A DNA stretch of 64,000 nucleotides from Phycisphaerales bacterium (GTDB taxonomy: Bacteria > Planctomycetota > Phycisphaerae > Phycisphaerales > UBA1924), in assembly GCA_029260495.1 (NCBI GenBank), contig JAJDDD010000013.1, forward strand, positions 62,001 through 126,000, read 5' to 3'. Within the stretch, counting starts at the first letter, position 1. Every line of letters begins with the position of its first letter. The notes under the pieces were generated by a model. It saw only the letters and a list, made by a program, of their open reading frames with translations, ran no database searches and was not told the DNA's origin. Positions 1-8,766 of the stretch are shown here, piece by piece. The position numbers and the translations under genes were made by a program.

Positions 1-1
1 A

Positions 2-655
2 CCGACCGATGGCAACGACGTCTATCTTGGTTTCAATAATGGGTTTGTCGCGCGGTCGACCAATGCGCTTTCCGCATCGCCTACTTGGACTGTCTCCAGC
101 TCCGGACTGCTTATCGGAGGATGGGTCAGCAGCGTGAATGTCGATCCCGTGAATCCGGAGATCGCCTATTGCACATACTCAAACTTCAATGTGCCGCACG
201 TGTTCCGGACCACGAATGGCGGCGCCACATGGGCTTCGATAGATGGCTTTGGCGCCGGAGCCCTGCCGGATATTCCAGCTCACTGGATTGAGGTTCGTCC
301 GACCAACTCGAATCAGCTGTATCTCGCGACGGAACTGGGCGTATTTGCGTCGGATGACGCCGGCGCGACATGGAACCCCGCGAGTCCGAATCTGCCGACG
401 ACGGTTGTGGAGTCGCTTGATTTCAAGGACAACAACACACTGGTTGCCTTCACCCATGGCCGCGGGGCGTTTCTGGCGTCGTTGGCCGGCTGTGTGGGGG
501 ATCTCAATGGAGATGGCTTTGTCGGGAGCGCCGATCAGGCCCTTCTCCTGGGTCAATGGGGCGGCAGTTCGGGAACTGGGGATATCAACGGCGATGGAAA
601 TGTCGGGAGCGCGGACTTGGCCATGCTGCTCGGTGGTTGGGGCGCCTGCCCATAA
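2..655 (+). CDS. BNR/sortilin-like beta-propeller protein with C-terminal dockerin-like domain (5' end outside window)
   Basis: The reading frame is open from base 2, so the gene begins left of the window and only the last ~217 codons are seen. The visible part has BNR/VPS10-type propeller signatures: repeated W-containing blades with S-x-D-x-G-x-T-W (DDAGATWNPASP) and the phrase LYLATELGVFASDD, typical of secreted sialidase/sortilin-like exo-repeat proteins. From about base 490 it ends in two Ca-loop motifs (DLNGDGFVGSAD, DINGDGNVGSAD), each followed by LLGxWG, framed by Cys at both ends (CVGD ... WGACP-stop). This is the planctomycete dockerin-like C-terminal domain, known on exported proteins. 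Substrate or enzymatic activity cannot be told; it may be a structural surface propeller. A hairpin at 705-753 may end the transcript. Confidence 0.8.
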   Translation, partial: PTDGNDVYLGFNNGFVARSTNALSASPTWTVSSSGLLIGGWVSSVNVDPVNPEIAYCTYSNFNVPHVFRTTNGGATWASIDGFGAGALPDIPAHWIEVRPTNSNQLYLATELGVFASDDAGATWNPASPNLPTTVVESLDFKDNNTLVAFTHGRGAFLASLAGCVGDLNGDGFVGSADQALLLGQWGGSSGTGDINGDGNVGSADLAMLLGGWGACP

Positions 656-704
656 AGGGCCTTTTCTGTATGAGATTGGCGGTAGCAAATGGCTGCGTCT
701 TGCG

Positions 705-753
705 CCTGAGGGCGCCGCTGCGCGTAAGAGCTGGAAGAAAAGGCGCCCTGAGG
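705..753 (+). terminator. Candidate hairpin terminator after the BNR-like gene
   Basis: Arms 705-716 (CCTGAGGGCGCC) and 742-753 (GGCGCCCTGAGG) can pair over 12 positions with one G-G mismatch, leaving a 25-nt loop; a T-rich stretch (GAGTTTATTATT) follows at once. It lies between the stop at 655 and the next start at 922. The long loop and broken T-run make it a moderate call. The two arms also read as near-direct repeats. Confidence 0.45.
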
Positions 754-921
754 GAGTTTATTATTCTGGCAATTTCACTGGTTGTGTATGAGGGATCGTG
801 CGGGCTACGATGGACTATCCGCCCGAGCTGTCGACGCTCGATCAGGTACAGAGTGAACAATCGGCCTGCGACCTTGTCCCGAAGACGCGGCCCTCATAGA
901 TCGCAAGATCGGAGCGAAATC

Positions 922-2379
922 ATGACCCGTTGTTTGACCTCAACGCTTCTTTGTGCCGGCGCCTGTTGTGTCATGGCGCCGACCGCAGCCGCCCAGCCGG
1001 AACTTTTTGCCATCGCATCTCAGTTCTTCCGCGCAGGCGAAAACTTTGGAGAGCGGTTCGGGGCAGCGGTTGCATCCGTTGAAGACGTCAACGGCGATGG
1101 CGTGCGCGAGCCAGTCGCCGGCGCCTTTTTGCATCAGGAGCCAAACACACGCGGCGGCAAGGTCTACGTCATCAATAGCGCGAATGCAATGAATATCGGA
1201 ACCTTCCAAACAGGCGATACCTTAGATTCTGAATGGCTCGGTTTTGCGCTCGCCGGCGGTGACGGCCACCGCCTGGCTAGCGGCGCTCCATGCTTTGACG
1301 GCCCCAGTCAGGGCACGGGACGGGCGTACATTTATGACGCCTCGATTGGTCAGTCCATATTTACACTCGATCCACCTGCTCCCGCCACATTCGATTACGC
1401 CGGCGCTGATGTCGCGATCGTTGATGATGTCACCAATGACGGCATTAAAGACTTCCTGGTCGGCGCTTTCGGAGAACTCGGCGCCGGCGGGCCTGGAAAC
1501 ATCAGCGCCGGGCGCGCACACGCTTACAGCGGAGCCAACGGCTCGCGCATCTGGACATCAACAGGCGAGAACGACGGTGATAAATACGGCAATGCAGTCG
1601 CTGTCATCGGAGACATCACCGGCAATGGCTTTCCGGATGTGGCTGTCGGCGCTCCGGACTTTGACGGCGAAGATGGGGCCGTAGGCGCTGGTAAGGTTTA
1701 TCTTTTTGAAGGCTTCACCTTCTTCCCCATTGACACCATTGCATCAGATGTCGCCGGCGCGGAGTTCGGCTTCACCATTGTCGGGGTTGGCGATATAAAT
1801 CAAGACAAGACCCCGGACTTTGCAGTGGGCGCCCCCGGCGTTGATGAAGTCATTCTCTATTCCGGCGCCGACCTATCAGTCATTCGCACATTGGCTCCTG
1901 GGGCGCCCGGGCGCTTCGGAAGATCAATGGCGCTCGCTGGCGATCTGAACGGCGACGACCTTGAAGAGCTCGCCATCGGCGCCCCCGAGTTTGGAAACAA
2001 CATCGGGCGTGTTTATGTTTATTCCCCGCGCGCCGGCAGCATTTCTTACCTTGTCAATGGCATTCTCGACGAACAAGGCGAGTTTGGCTACGACATCGAG
2101 GGGATCGCTGATTTCAATGGTGATGACCGCCCTGATATTTTCGTCGGCGCTCCCGGAAGCGACTCCAATCGCGGCGTCGCCTATGTCATTGAATCACCAT
2201 TTCTCACATGCGTCGGGGATGTTGACGGCGATCGCTTCGTTAACGCCGTCGATCTCGCGTTGCTCCTGGGTGAATGGGGCGGCAATGGCGGATTGTCAGA
2301 TATCAACGGGGACGGCATCGTCAACGGACTGGACCTGCCGCACCTATTGGGCGCATGGGGCGACTGTCCAGGGGTTTGA
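922..2379 (+). CDS. Secreted FG-GAP repeat (integrin-alpha-like propeller) protein with dockerin-like C terminus
   Basis: Predicted 485-aa exported protein. The ATG at 922 is preceded by GGAG (911-914) and gives a signal peptide ending near ACCVMAPTAAAQP; upstream in-frame codons lack a better start. The body has about seven FG-GAP repeats, each of the form FG-x(n)-GD-[IVL]-[NT]-x-D-G-x-PD-x-x-VGAP (for example GNAVAVIGDITGNGFPDV then AVGAP), which fold as an integrin-like beta-propeller with Ca-binding loops. The second repeat is degenerate, lacking the D-x-N-x-D-G loop. The C terminus carries CVGDVDGDRFVNAVD and SDINGDGIVNGLD loops and ends LLGAWGDCPGV, the dockerin-like domain seen in three other genes here. 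Likely a surface or matrix protein; no catalytic motif is seen. Confidence 0.88.
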   Translation: MTRCLTSTLLCAGACCVMAPTAAAQPELFAIASQFFRAGENFGERFGAAVASVEDVNGDGVREPVAGAFLHQEPNTRGGKVYVINSANAMNIGTFQTGDTLDSEWLGFALAGGDGHRLASGAPCFDGPSQGTGRAYIYDASIGQSIFTLDPPAPATFDYAGADVAIVDDVTNDGIKDFLVGAFGELGAGGPGNISAGRAHAYSGANGSRIWTSTGENDGDKYGNAVAVIGDITGNGFPDVAVGAPDFDGEDGAVGAGKVYLFEGFTFFPIDTIASDVAGAEFGFTIVGVGDINQDKTPDFAVGAPGVDEVILYSGADLSVIRTLAPGAPGRFGRSMALAGDLNGDDLEELAIGAPEFGNNIGRVYVYSPRAGSISYLVNGILDEQGEFGYDIEGIADFNGDDRPDIFVGAPGSDSNRGVAYVIESPFLTCVGDVDGDRFVNAVDLALLLGEWGGNGGLSDINGDGIVNGLDLPHLLGAWGDCPGV

Positions 2380-2453
2380 TGAATATTTAGGCGGCAGGAG
2401 TGAATAGTCGCCGCCTTAAACCCACAACTAGTCAACTAAGGAGGCCAAGCCGG

Positions 2454-4169
2454 TCAGGTCGTGGCGCCTCCGTCGTCTTCGCCATCGTCACTGTCCCCGT
2501 CATCGGGTTTTTCTTGACCTTCCCCATCGGTTTCAGGCGCAGTGTTGCCCTTCTGTTGATTCGCAACATTGACGAGAGCCCGATACTTCGGCGCCATCGC
2601 TGCCGGCTGATCCATGTATTCCAATGCGCCCCATGAGCCAAACCGCCCGGGCTTGCCCACGAAGCTGAACGCCATGAAGTCACTCCCGCCGGCTGCGCGC
2701 CAGACTTCGAAGTAACGCAAGTACAAATCTTCCATGCGCGGATGTCGATTGGCCTCGACCAGCCGTTTGGTCGTCCGGTCGTCAACATGCCCGGGCCCGT
2801 TGAAAACGACCAAATGTTGTCCGCCTTCATACGCCATCAAATCCAACCCTCGTATATCCGCGACTCCCTTGTGCTCGCGAATCGCTCGCTGGGTTGGCCC
2901 GTCAATGTGCTCTTCCATGAGATCAAGAAAATCATCAATGGGAATATCTCGCAGCATCTTCCAATTGCTCCCCAGCCCGTCGAGGGAAAAGTAAGGCGCA
3001 ATCGCGATCGCATCCGCCTCGCCCGGCCCAACCTCTGACAGAATCTGACGCGTCAGCCCCGGATTCACTGCCTGCGTCCCCACAACCCGCACCAGCCTGT
3101 CTGTGCCGCCAAAGACCTCTTCCCAGATCTTGAATATCTCCACGGACCGTCGGCCGATCCACTGCGGATGGCTGAGACCCGCCGCCTGCGCCTGACCATT
3201 CGCGTAGGCCGCCTGCTTGAAGATGAAGTTCCACACCTCGTTGGAATACTCAATGTAGATCTTTCGAGCTGGATCAAGCGTATCGCGCACCAGTATCGCA
3301 AACTGCCGAATATAGTCGTCCGTCGCAGCGTGGGGCATACAGAACCACGGATCTTTGTCCAGCGTGTTGGAAAGTTCGATCGCGTACTCAATCGCTACGC
3401 CCCGATTCGTCCCCTGTGACCGGAACTCTGGCGTAATCCGATCTTCCCAGTGGATGTTGATCGAGTCATTCGTTCGCTGCCAATCCATGAAGCGGAGCGA
3501 TGCAAACGGGCGCAGTCTGGCAAGGAAAACAGGGTGAAACGTTGTTTTCCCTAACAAATCTTCATACTTCGCGGGCACAATCCGAATATTGCGAACATAA
3601 TTATTCGCTTCAGATCGAAGAATACGAATCACAAGCCCAGCATCAGAAGGCACAACATTGAACTCAAACCTCGCTGTCCCGGCGCCGTCAGAGGAATGAG
3701 TTGTTCGGATCGCGTCGAAGTCCATCAGCACGTCGCCGTCGCCCTCATACAGGCAGACATACCGCCCCGGCTCATAATGCCATCCAAAATCGCGACACAT
3801 CAGCGCAGACACGACCTGCCCCCGTTTGAGCCCAATCGGATACCCCGCAGCGTCGAGCAGCGGCGGGCCCAGCTCCTGAGGATCTGACAAATCCCAGTCG
3901 CGGTCGCCTCCAATCTGAGACATCTTGAAGACATCAAGAAACGTCCACGATTCGCTGAAGTAGCTCACCGCGCCGAGGTTCATCCCCAGCGTAAAACCTT
4001 CAGCTTGTTCCGTGTCTTGCTCAGCATTCCCCACCACCGCAGCGGCAGGCCCGCTGAATGGCTCCAACGCAAATAGTGCGAATCCCGCTACAACGACGCT
4101 GAGCACAACTGGGGCAAGCAGACGAAGATAGGGCGCGGCTGTGCCGCAGGACGAACTCTTGGCCAGCAT
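2454..4169 (-). CDS. Secreted glycoside-hydrolase-like TIM-barrel protein with acidic tail
   Basis: 571-aa protein. The ATG at 4169 is preceded by GAGAGG with suitable spacing. Residues ~14-38 form an N-terminal membrane/signal segment. The central part has the phrase IYIEYSNEVWN (around residue 300), where the Glu in SNEVWN sits where clan GH-A enzymes carry the acid/base, and MAYEGGQH further on, whose Glu is a good nucleophile candidate; WEDRITPE lies before them. This pattern matches poorly characterised families annotated as cellulose-binding or GH-like proteins. The last ~35 residues are low-complexity and very acidic (DDGDSDDGEDDGG), unusual for an enzyme terminus and possibly a surface or ion-binding tail. 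Substrate cannot be predicted. It is divergent from hrpA. Confidence 0.7.
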   Translation of the reverse strand: MLAKSSSCGTAAPYLRLLAPVVLSVVVAGFALFALEPFSGPAAAVVGNAEQDTEQAEGFTLGMNLGAVSYFSESWTFLDVFKMSQIGGDRDWDLSDPQELGPPLLDAAGYPIGLKRGQVVSALMCRDFGWHYEPGRYVCLYEGDGDVLMDFDAIRTTHSSDGAGTARFEFNVVPSDAGLVIRILRSEANNYVRNIRIVPAKYEDLLGKTTFHPVFLARLRPFASLRFMDWQRTNDSINIHWEDRITPEFRSQGTNRGVAIEYAIELSNTLDKDPWFCMPHAATDDYIRQFAILVRDTLDPARKIYIEYSNEVWNFIFKQAAYANGQAQAAGLSHPQWIGRRSVEIFKIWEEVFGGTDRLVRVVGTQAVNPGLTRQILSEVGPGEADAIAIAPYFSLDGLGSNWKMLRDIPIDDFLDLMEEHIDGPTQRAIREHKGVADIRGLDLMAYEGGQHLVVFNGPGHVDDRTTKRLVEANRHPRMEDLYLRYFEVWRAAGGSDFMAFSFVGKPGRFGSWGALEYMDQPAAMAPKYRALVNVANQQKGNTAPETDGEGQEKPDDGDSDDGEDDGGATT

Positions 4170-4345
4170 CTACGATCCTCTCAACAAGTCGGACTCTCGG
4201 ACAAATCACGGTCGCCCACTATAACGCCGGCTCGCTTCGCCGATGCCGATAATTGCCTGTCATGACACGCCTTATCGTAAGATCAAGTCGTCGATCTTCT
4301 CTAGGTTAACACTCCGGGTCATTTCGACCGTCAACATGGGAAACA

Positions 4346-7300
4346 GTGACCAAACCACCTCAATCAACTCGCCGGCAACGAGGCGCCGCACACGCTGACA
4401 CAAAGGCCCTGCCGCTTGATCAGTGCATGTTTTTTGATCAAGCCCGCCTGAGATCCCGTGTACGCGGCCTGAAGCGGGCCATGCTTGCTGAACCGAAACG
4501 CAAGCAGATCCTCCACGAAATAGAGCGCGAAGCTCAGCGCTCTCGCGCCCAGCGATCAGCCCGGGCCGCTTCCCTCCCCGATCCATCCTTTGACCCCAAC
4601 CTTCCCATCACCGCCAGGCTTGATGAAATCGGTCGTGCGATGGACCAGCATCAGGTCGTCGTCGTCAGCGGCGAAACCGGCTCTGGAAAATCAACCCAGC
4701 TTCCCAAGTTGTGTCTGCGCATGAAGCGCGGCGTAGGTGGATTGATCGCCCACACTCAGCCCCGGCGCGTCGCCGCCCGCTCCGTCGCTGCCCGCGTCGC
4801 ACAGGAGCTCAACGTTTCGCTCGGCGATCTCGTCGGCTACAAGATTCGATTCAGCGAACGCGCCTCTGACCGCACGCTTGTCAAAGTCATGACCGACGGC
4901 ATGCTTCTGGCTGAAACGCAGGGCGACCGCCAACTTCTTCACTACGACACCATCATCATCGACGAAGCGCACGAGCGCAGTCTCAATATCGATTTTCTCC
5001 TCGGCTACATCAAACGCCTGCTTCCCAAGCGACCCGAACTCAAGGTCATCATCACATCCGCCACCATCGACACGGAGCGATTCAGCCAGCACTTCGCGTC
5101 CAGGGACAGCCTTAATGGGGCGCCGATCATCGAAGTCTCCGGGCGCGGCTACCCCGTCGAGATGCGCTACACACCCCTGACTACGGAGAAGGACATCGAA
5201 GATGTCGACATGCTTGCCGGCATTGTCGGCGCGTGCTTCGAGGTCGCCAGTCTGGATCGCCACGGCGACGCCGGCGACACCTTGATCTTCGTTTCCGGCG
5301 AGCGCGAGATCCGCGAAGCAGCCAAAGCACTTCGAGAGGAGTTCCTTCCGCACCATCCCACCACGGAAGTACTCCCTCTCTACTCGCGACTCTCCGCGAA
5401 AGAGCAGGATCGCGTCTTTGCGCCTCATCGCGGACGCCGGATCGTCATCGCGACCAACGTCGCTGAAACTTCTCTCACTGTTCCCGGCATCCGCTACGTC
5501 GTAGACACCGGCCTGGCGCGCATCAGCAGGTACAGCCCGCGCTCGCGCGTCCAGCGCCTTCCCATCGAAGCAATCTCCCGCGCCTCAGCTGACCAACGCG
5601 CCGGCAGGTGCGGCCGCACCGGACCCGGTGTTTGCGTTCGGCTCTACTCCGAGCAGGATTACAGGAGCCGATCCGACTTCACACCGCCCGAAGTTCTGCG
5701 CACAAATCTCGCCAGCGTCATCCTTCAGATGAAGCTGCTCCACCTCGGCGAGCCGGCTTCCTTCCCATTCGTCGAGCCGCCCGATGGTCGGCTCATTCGT
5801 GATGGCTATGAGACGCTTCGTGAGCTTCAGGCGATCGACGATCATGATCAGCTCACCGATCTGGGCCAGCGTCTGGCCCGCCTTCCTGTTGATCCTCGTT
5901 TGGGTCGGATCGTCCTCGCTGGACACGAGCATCATTGTGCGCGCGAAGCGATGATTATCTCCGCTGGCATTTCTGTGCAGGATCCCCGCGAGCGCCCCAT
6001 CGACCGCGCACAAGACGCGGACGCTGCCCGCGAGCGTTTTCGTGATGAACTCTCCGATTTCATGTCCCTGCTCAACCTCTGGCGGTTCTTTCATGAGCAG
6101 TCAGAGAAGCTCTCTCGGAGCAAGCTGCGCGCCATGTGCCGGACGAACTTTATTTCACATTCGCGCATGCGTGAGTGGATCGATGTTCATCGCCAGCTCC
6201 GCGAATCCGCGATCGAGTTTGGAGTTCGTCTCAACACCCAGCCAGCGGAGTACGAAGCGATTCACAAAGCTGTCCTCGCCGGCCTCATTACCAACGTCGC
6301 CAAGCTCGGAGAGCGTCGTGAATACACCGGCTGCAATGGCGCCGGACTGGCGATTCATCCGGGGTCAGGCATCTTTTCCAAGACGCCAAAGTGGATTGTC
6401 GCTGCTGAGCTTGTGCGCACAACCAAGCTCTACGCGCGCACAAACGCCAAGGTTCAGCCCCGGTGGATCGAAGAAGTCGGCGCTCACCTCTTGCATCGAA
6501 GCTACTCCGAGCCGTTCTGGGATGCGGATTCCGGCCGCGTCGTGGCGCACGAGAAGGTCTCGCTGAGCGGACTTACAATCATCCCCAAGCGCCAAGTGCA
6601 CTACGGCCCCATCGACCCCGAAACCGCCCGCCGAGTATTTATTCATCACATCCTTGTCGAGGGTGAATACAGCGGGAACGCGGCATTTCATGGGCATAAC
6701 AACAGTGTTATCGCAGATGTGCGCGCCATGGAGCACAAGCTTCGCTGCGCCGATCTGCTGGCGGAAAATAGCGCCCGTTTTGGCTTTTTCGATGTACGCA
6801 TTCCTGCGGATATTTATAGCCTCTCCGCCTTCGAGCGCTGGCGCAAGATCGCGGAGCGAGAAGATCCCCGTTTGCTTTTCCTCTCGCGCGAGGATGTGCT
6901 CGAGCAGGCGCCGCCTGAAGACATCGCCGGCCGCTTTCCTGACCGGATCGAAGCTCGCGGCGTTCATCTCCCGCTCAGCTATCTCTTTGAACCCGGCGCG
7001 GACCATGACGGTGTGACGCTCAGTGTTCCCCTTGAGCAGCTCAATCTCGTCGATCCACAGCAGGGCGATTGGCTCACGCCTGGCGCCCTTGAAGAGCGCA
7101 TCGAAGCGCTCATTCGCACACTTCCCAAACAAATGCGCAGAAGTCTTGTCCCAGCGAAAGAGTTTGCTCGAAAATGCGCACAGCGCATCAACTTCGGCGA
7201 CGGGTTTTTCCTCGAGCGCGTCGCGCACGAACTGAGCAGGATGACCGGAGCCACGATTCCGGGGAATAGCTGGCGTCTGGAAGCGCTTCCAGAGCATCTT

Positions 7301-8293
7301 CGCATGACCTATCGCGTGATGGACTCCCAGGAGCGAGAGATTAGCGCCGGTAAGAGCCTGCCGGAGCTCAAGAGCCAGCTGGCCGGTCGGCTTGACACGG
7401 CGCTCGCCCAAATCGATGACGAGCGGTTCAATCGGGAGGGTCTGCGCGTCTGGGATTTTGATGAACTTCCTGAGCGCGTTGAAATTGAAACTCCCACCGG
7501 CGCCGTCATCGCATTTCCAACGCTTGTCGATCACGGGGATTCTGTCGCCATTGCGCTTCGCGCCACCCTTGATGAAGCCAATCGTGAGCTACGCCAGGGG
7601 CTGCGCAGGCTCTTTGCCATTCATCTGCGAAAGGAAATGAAGCATCGCCCGGAGGATGACCCCGCCTACCGGGCGATCGCGACCCATCTCGCGACGATGA
7701 GTTGTGCGCACAAGCCGCAACATCTTCTCACCGACTTTCTGGCTGACCGCATCTTTGCTCTCGATGAGGAGCCGTTCATTCGTTCATGCTCTAGCTTTGA
7801 GTCCCGGTTGGATGAAGGCTGGAACCGTATCGGAGCCGTCACGCGCGAAGCATTCGCCCTGCTCACCAGTATTCTTGACGGCAGGCACATTGTCGTGCTC
7901 AGCCTCGATGAACTCCGGGCTGACTCCGCGGCCGACTCTCGCCGTGACATTGAACTCCAACTCGCAGGTCTGTTCAGTGATCGGTTTCCAACGGACATTC
8001 CTGCGCTGTGGCTGGCTCGCTTTCCTGTTTACTTGCGTGCGATGGCGCTTCGCTTGGAGAAGCTCCTGAATGGCGGCGTTGAGCGCGATTTCGAGCGGAT
8101 GAATGAGGTGCTGCCCTATTGGAGCGTGCTGCGGCAGCTGGAAGCCCGAGATCGGGCTGTGGTTCATCACCAGCATCTGGAGCTTGCCCGGTGGATGGTC
8201 GAGGAGTTGCGAGTTTCGGTTTTTGCTCAGCAACTCGGGACCGCGATGCCCATTTCCCCTCGTCGGGTCGAGGAGCAGCTACGCCGGGTCTGA
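4346..8293 (+). CDS. hrpA: ATP-dependent RNA helicase HrpA (DEAH box)
   Basis: 1315 aa, close to the ~1300 aa of E. coli HrpA. It has Walker A GETGSGKST (~109-117), motif II DEAH (~206-209), motif III SAT (~237), ATNVAETSLTVPG, and motif VI QRAGRCGRTGPG (~417), followed by the helicase-associated region and the long C-terminal DUF3418-type half that separates HrpA from HrpB. HrpA unwinds RNA and in E. coli acts on stalled ribosomes and mRNA processing. The GTG at 4346 is the longest start; there is an internal Met at residue 28 (4427), so the N terminus is uncertain. The frame is intact throughout. A weak promoter-like pair (TTGCCT 4253, TAAGAT 4278) precedes it but has a 19-nt spacer. Confidence 0.95.
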   Translation: MTKPPQSTRRQRGAAHADTKALPLDQCMFFDQARLRSRVRGLKRAMLAEPKRKQILHEIEREAQRSRAQRSARAASLPDPSFDPNLPITARLDEIGRAMDQHQVVVVSGETGSGKSTQLPKLCLRMKRGVGGLIAHTQPRRVAARSVAARVAQELNVSLGDLVGYKIRFSERASDRTLVKVMTDGMLLAETQGDRQLLHYDTIIIDEAHERSLNIDFLLGYIKRLLPKRPELKVIITSATIDTERFSQHFASRDSLNGAPIIEVSGRGYPVEMRYTPLTTEKDIEDVDMLAGIVGACFEVASLDRHGDAGDTLIFVSGEREIREAAKALREEFLPHHPTTEVLPLYSRLSAKEQDRVFAPHRGRRIVIATNVAETSLTVPGIRYVVDTGLARISRYSPRSRVQRLPIEAISRASADQRAGRCGRTGPGVCVRLYSEQDYRSRSDFTPPEVLRTNLASVILQMKLLHLGEPASFPFVEPPDGRLIRDGYETLRELQAIDDHDQLTDLGQRLARLPVDPRLGRIVLAGHEHHCAREAMIISAGISVQDPRERPIDRAQDADAARERFRDELSDFMSLLNLWRFFHEQSEKLSRSKLRAMCRTNFISHSRMREWIDVHRQLRESAIEFGVRLNTQPAEYEAIHKAVLAGLITNVAKLGERREYTGCNGAGLAIHPGSGIFSKTPKWIVAAELVRTTKLYARTNAKVQPRWIEEVGAHLLHRSYSEPFWDADSGRVVAHEKVSLSGLTIIPKRQVHYGPIDPETARRVFIHHILVEGEYSGNAAFHGHNNSVIADVRAMEHKLRCADLLAENSARFGFFDVRIPADIYSLSAFERWRKIAEREDPRLLFLSREDVLEQAPPEDIAGRFPDRIEARGVHLPLSYLFEPGADHDGVTLSVPLEQLNLVDPQQGDWLTPGALEERIEALIRTLPKQMRRSLVPAKEFARKCAQRINFGDGFFLERVAHELSRMTGATIPGNSWRLEALPEHLRMTYRVMDSQEREISAGKSLPELKSQLAGRLDTALAQIDDERFNREGLRVWDFDELPERVEIETPTGAVIAFPTLVDHGDSVAIALRATLDEANRELRQGLRRLFAIHLRKEMKHRPEDDPAYRAIATHLATMSCAHKPQHLLTDFLADRIFALDEEPFIRSCSSFESRLDEGWNRIGAVTREAFALLTSILDGRHIVVLSLDELRADSAADSRRDIELQLAGLFSDRFPTDIPALWLARFPVYLRAMALRLEKLLNGGVERDFERMNEVLPYWSVLRQLEARDRAVVHHQHLELARWMVEELRVSVFAQQLGTAMPISPRRVEEQLRRV

Positions 8294-8391
8294 GCGCTCA
8301 GACCATCGTTGGCGGGCGCTGATGCCGCGATTCTGATCGCAGGTCCGAAAAGGGACCGAAAACAGGTTGGCGGTTCACTACGATGCGCTGG

Positions 8392-8420
8392 TTGACATCC
8401 GCCTTCAAGACGGCTTGAAT
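8392..8420 (+). promoter_or_regulatory. Sigma70-type promoter of tatA with palindrome across the -10
   Basis: A perfect TTGACA (8392-8397) is followed by a 17-nt spacer and TTGAAT (8415-8420), 36 nt before the tatA ATG at 8457. A 6-bp inverted repeat TTCAAG-ACGG-CTTGAA (8404-8419) covers the spacer end and the -10, the position of a repressor operator. The promoter call rests on consensus and spacing only. Confidence 0.6.
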
Positions 8421-8456
8421 CACCCATTCGCCACATGATTGTGGCCAGGAGCAGCC

Positions 8457-8759
8457 ATGCAGACGCTTGCCTTTATTTCAATGCCCGGCGGTTGGGAGTG
8501 GATCATCGTCGGCGTCCTGGGCCTGCTCATCTTTGGGCGCAAGCTTCCGGAAGTGGGCCGCAGCCTCGGCGCCGGGATTGTTGAGTTCAAGAAAGGGCTT
8601 CGCGGCTTGCAGGACGATATCGACGACGCCACTGAGCCCAAGTCCAAGACCAAAGACGCTGACACCCGCACGCAGGCGCAGATTGATGAACGCCCAAGCT
8701 GGGAGGAAGCTGAGCAGAAGAGCGTCGCGGGTCGCGCGACTGACGCCGGCTCAGCCTGA
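8457..8759 (+). CDS. tatA: Sec-independent protein translocase subunit TatA
   Basis: 100-aa TatA/E family protein. The start at 8457 has an ideal AGGAG (8447-8451) five bases upstream; a TTG further up (8439) is in frame but has no such site. It shows the family layout: short N terminus, one membrane helix (WEWIIVGVLGLLIFGRKLPEV), the FGRKLPE hinge, an amphipathic helix (GRSLGAGIVEFKKGLRGL), and a charged tail rich in D, E and K. TatA oligomers form the pore that exports folded, twin-arginine proteins. No tatB or tatC is nearby, which is common in planctomycetes. It has its own promoter (8392-8420) and ends eight bases before the stop of the convergent beta-helix gene. Confidence 0.93.
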   Translation: MQTLAFISMPGGWEWIIVGVLGLLIFGRKLPEVGRSLGAGIVEFKKGLRGLQDDIDDATEPKSKTKDADTRTQAQIDERPSWEEAEQKSVAGRATDAGSA

Positions 8760-8766
8760 GTTGCGC

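Noticed and set aside
556-921. In-frame extension of the FG-GAP protein upstream of 922
   Set aside because: It overlaps the end of the BNR-like gene in another frame, has no conserved sequence, and the signal peptide with a GGAG site starts at 922.
4239-4255. Extra open frames on the minus strand over hrpA, DnaB and RpoB (some over 300 codons)
   Set aside because: They mirror the GC-rich codon structure of the well-identified genes on the other strand and have no recognisable domains or ribosome sites.
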